Of a stretch of 7,361 bases of DNA, positions 5,882 through 7,361 are shown piece by piece. The notes below the pieces were generated by a model. The model saw only the letters and a list, made by a program, of their open reading frames with translations. It made no database searches and was not told the DNA's origin. The translations under genes were made by a program, and so were the position numbers. Source of the stretch: CBDUBS01 sp965365445 (GTDB lineage Bacteria > Bacteroidota > Rhodothermia > Rhodothermales > DASSAV01); assembly GCA_965365445.1 (NCBI GenBank), contig CBDUBS010000185.1, positions 1 to 7,361 on the forward strand, read 5' to 3'. Position 1 is the stretch's first letter. Every line of letters starts with the position of its first letter.

Positions 5882-6865
5882 TCACCCGACGTACATCACG
5901 CGCTTGCAGGCCGCAACGGCTTCTTCGACGCCCGGCATGTAGTACTCCATCAGGTTTTTGGCATACGGGGCGGGTACGTCTTTGGCCGTCACGCGCAACA
6001 CCGGCGCGTCGAGCGCGTCGAAGGCGTGCTCCTGAATCTGGAACGTTATTTCCGAAGCGATCCCCGCAAACGGATAGCTTTCGTCGATGACCACACACCG
6101 GTTGGTTTTACGTACCGACGTCAGGATCGTCTCGATGTCGAGCGGTCGGATGGTTCGCGGGTCGATGACCTCGGCGCTGTATCCTTCCTCTGCGAGCCGG
6201 TCCGCCGCCTGGAGGGCCACCCAGTAGCTTTTGCTGTGCGCCACGATGGTTACGTCGGCGCCTTCCCGGGCCACACGCGCCTTGCCGATAGGGATCAGGT
6301 AATCGGCTTCGTCCGAAACCTCCCCGCGAAGGCCGTACATCACCTCGCTCTCAAGAAAGATCACCGGGTCGTCGTCGCGTATGGCCGATTTGAGCAGCCC
6401 CTTCGCGTCGTCCGGATTGGAGGGCGCGATGACTTTCAGCCCCGGGAAATAGGCGTACAGGGCTTCGGTCGATGTGTTGTGGGTCGCGGCGAGCTGTCCT
6501 GCCGCCCCGTTGGCTCCCCGGAAAACGATCGGCACCTTGAACTGACCGCCGGACATATACCGGATTTTGGCCGCGTTGTTGATGATCTGGTCGATGCCGA
6601 CGAAAGAGAAGTTGAACGTCATGAACTCTATAATCGGACGCAATCCATTGATGGCCGCCCCGATGCCGAGACCGGCGAATCCGCCCTCGCTGATCGGCGT
6701 ATCGATCACGCGTTTGGACCCGAATTTGGCCAACATGCCCTCCGACACCTTGTAGGCGCCGTCGTATTCGGCGACTTCCTCGCCCATGAGGAACACCGTT
6801 TCGTCGCGCTCCATTTCCTCAACCATGGCCGCGCGAATGGCCTCCCTGTATTGTAATTCCGCCAT
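5882..6865 (-). CDS. pdhB: Pyruvate dehydrogenase E1 component, beta subunit
   Basis: A complete 327-residue E1 beta subunit, the usual length for bacterial E1 beta. With E1 alpha it forms the thiamine diphosphate enzyme that decarboxylates pyruvate and acetylates the lipoyl group of E2. Family landmarks are GEEVAEYDGAYKVSEG (28-43), whose acidic residues include the Glu that activates the cofactor, DTPISEGGFAG (55-65), EFMTFNFS (80-87), MSGG (104-107), PIVFRG (112-117), H129 in the active-site His segment, and PGLKVIAPSNPDDAKGLLKSA (begins 141). The DGAYKV and TFNF segments match the pyruvate-type and mitochondrial-like subfamily rather than branched-chain E1 beta. The stretch after H129 departs from the common HSQ pattern (see findings). 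The C-terminal domain (about 190-327) binds the partner subunit. ATG at 6865 is the conserved start, 51 bp after pdhA. Confidence 0.96.
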   Translation of the reverse strand: MAELQYREAIRAAMVEEMERDETVFLMGEEVAEYDGAYKVSEGMLAKFGSKRVIDTPISEGGFAGLGIGAAINGLRPIIEFMTFNFSFVGIDQIINNAAKIRYMSGGQFKVPIVFRGANGAAGQLAATHNTSTEALYAYFPGLKVIAPSNPDDAKGLLKSAIRDDDPVIFLESEVMYGLRGEVSDEADYLIPIGKARVAREGADVTIVAHSKSYWVALQAADRLAEEGYSAEVIDPRTIRPLDIETILTSVRKTNRCVVIDESYPFAGIASEITFQIQEHAFDALDAPVLRVTAKDVPAPYAKNLMEYYMPGVEEAVAACKRVMYVG

Positions 6866-6900
6866 GTCTATATAAACAGTTTAGGTTCCGTATAAGGATT

Positions 6901-6917
6901 GCCGACGGGTCGTCGGC
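6901..6917 (-). other. Perfect hairpin at the pdhA stop codon
   Basis: On the minus strand GCCGACG-ACC-CGTCGGC forms a perfect 7-bp stem with a 3-nt loop. It begins on the last base of the pdhA TAG stop. No T run follows, and pdhB starts about 35 nt later, so it is more likely an mRNA stability or expression-balancing element than a full terminator. Confidence 0.5.
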
Positions 6918-7361
6918 TAGCGAGTCAGGAAAGGATAGTCCTGCTGGGTGTACACATCCTCGTAGATCGTCTCCAGAGGAGGGTACGGGCTGTTTTCCGC
7001 AAACTCGACCGCATCCATGACTTCCTCCTTTACCTCATCGTCGATCCGGTCGAGCGCTTCCTGCGTGGCCAGTTCTTTCCCGAGCAGGTAGGCTTTCAGG
7101 CGAATGATGGGGTCATCGTTTTTCTTGGTCTCCAACTCCTCCTTCGTGCGGTACTTGCCGGGATCGCTCATGGAGTGCCCCCGGTACCGATAGGTTCGCA
7201 CTTCCACGAGCGAGGGCTGGTTGTTGCGGGCCATCTCGACGTGTTCCTGCATTGCCTTGTACACGGCCAGTACGTCCATGCCGTTTACGAGCGCGCCCGG
7301 CATGTCGTATCCGATGGCCTGCTTGTAGAAATCGGGTTCCGCCGTGGAGCGGTGGACCGCC
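6917..7361 (-). CDS. pdhA: Pyruvate dehydrogenase E1 component, alpha subunit (C-terminal part; start cut by window edge)
   Basis: The last 147 residues of E1 alpha; the start lies beyond position 7361. The visible part includes DMPGALVNGMDVLAVYKAM (residues 19-37 of the fragment), a lid region of the thiamine diphosphate site. Next is RTYRYRGHSMSDPGKYRT (55-72), the phosphorylation-loop region: GHSMSDPG matches pyruvate-type E1 alpha, whereas branched-chain and acetoin enzymes read differently here. The remaining C-terminal helices match the family (for example NDDPIIRLKAY and PYPPLE). It is translated before pdhB with a 51-bp spacer holding a hairpin. The N-terminal cofactor-binding motif is not visible. 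Confidence 0.95.
   Translation of the reverse strand, partial: AVHRSTAEPDFYKQAIGYDMPGALVNGMDVLAVYKAMQEHVEMARNNQPSLVEVRTYRYRGHSMSDPGKYRTKEELETKKNDDPIIRLKAYLLGKELATQEALDRIDDEVKEEVMDAVEFAENSPYPPLETIYEDVYTQQDYPFLTR

Noticed and set aside
6026..6856. 276-codon open frame on the plus strand
   Set aside because: It is antisense to pdhB and has no recognisable protein features.
1..7361. Mobile element, CRISPR, tRNA or rRNA
   Set aside because: No transposase, regular spaced repeats, terminal inverted repeats or RNA-gene structure were seen.

Overview
The window carries seven protein-coding genes, all on the minus strand, so transcription runs from high to low coordinates. It is GC-rich (roughly 60% by eye). 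No RNA gene, mobile element, CRISPR array or plus-strand gene can be supported. The pyruvate dehydrogenase proteins resemble Bacteroidota and mitochondrial forms, ribosome binding sites are weak, and one intergenic region holds a TAnnTTTG promoter-like box. This suggests a GC-rich member of the Bacteroidota/Rhodothermota lineage; the placement is inferred and tentative.

Region 1 (7361 to 4478) is the pyruvate dehydrogenase complex: the C-terminal part of E1 alpha (cut by the window edge), a complete E1 beta and a complete E2 with one lipoyl domain. The genes are spaced 51 bp apart twice. A perfect 7-bp hairpin sits at the E1 alpha stop codon. The three products oxidatively decarboxylate pyruvate to acetyl-CoA; the E3 gene is not in view.

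Region 2 (4477 to 3479) begins with an intergenic hairpin that runs into a promoter-like box, followed by a complete class III metallophosphoesterase of the CpdA/Icc type.

Region 3 (3478 to 1) begins with a 249-bp intergenic region. Three tightly overlapping genes follow: a three-domain lipoprotein, a GAF-domain sigma-54 activator, and a Hanks-type Ser/Thr kinase cut by the left edge. The overlaps (4 nt ATGA, then 25 nt) argue for one translationally coupled operon. The likely theme is signalling: the activator has no receiver domain, so ligand binding to GAF, phosphorylation by the adjacent kinase, or both could control it.

The most unusual feature is in the activator. Its AAA+ motor looks complete, except that the Asn of the 'glutamate switch' (PspF Asn64) is Phe253. 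The sigma-54 contact loop also reads GSFTGA instead of GAFTGA. Together with the kinase coupling, this makes the three-gene operon the best candidate for an undescribed system here.
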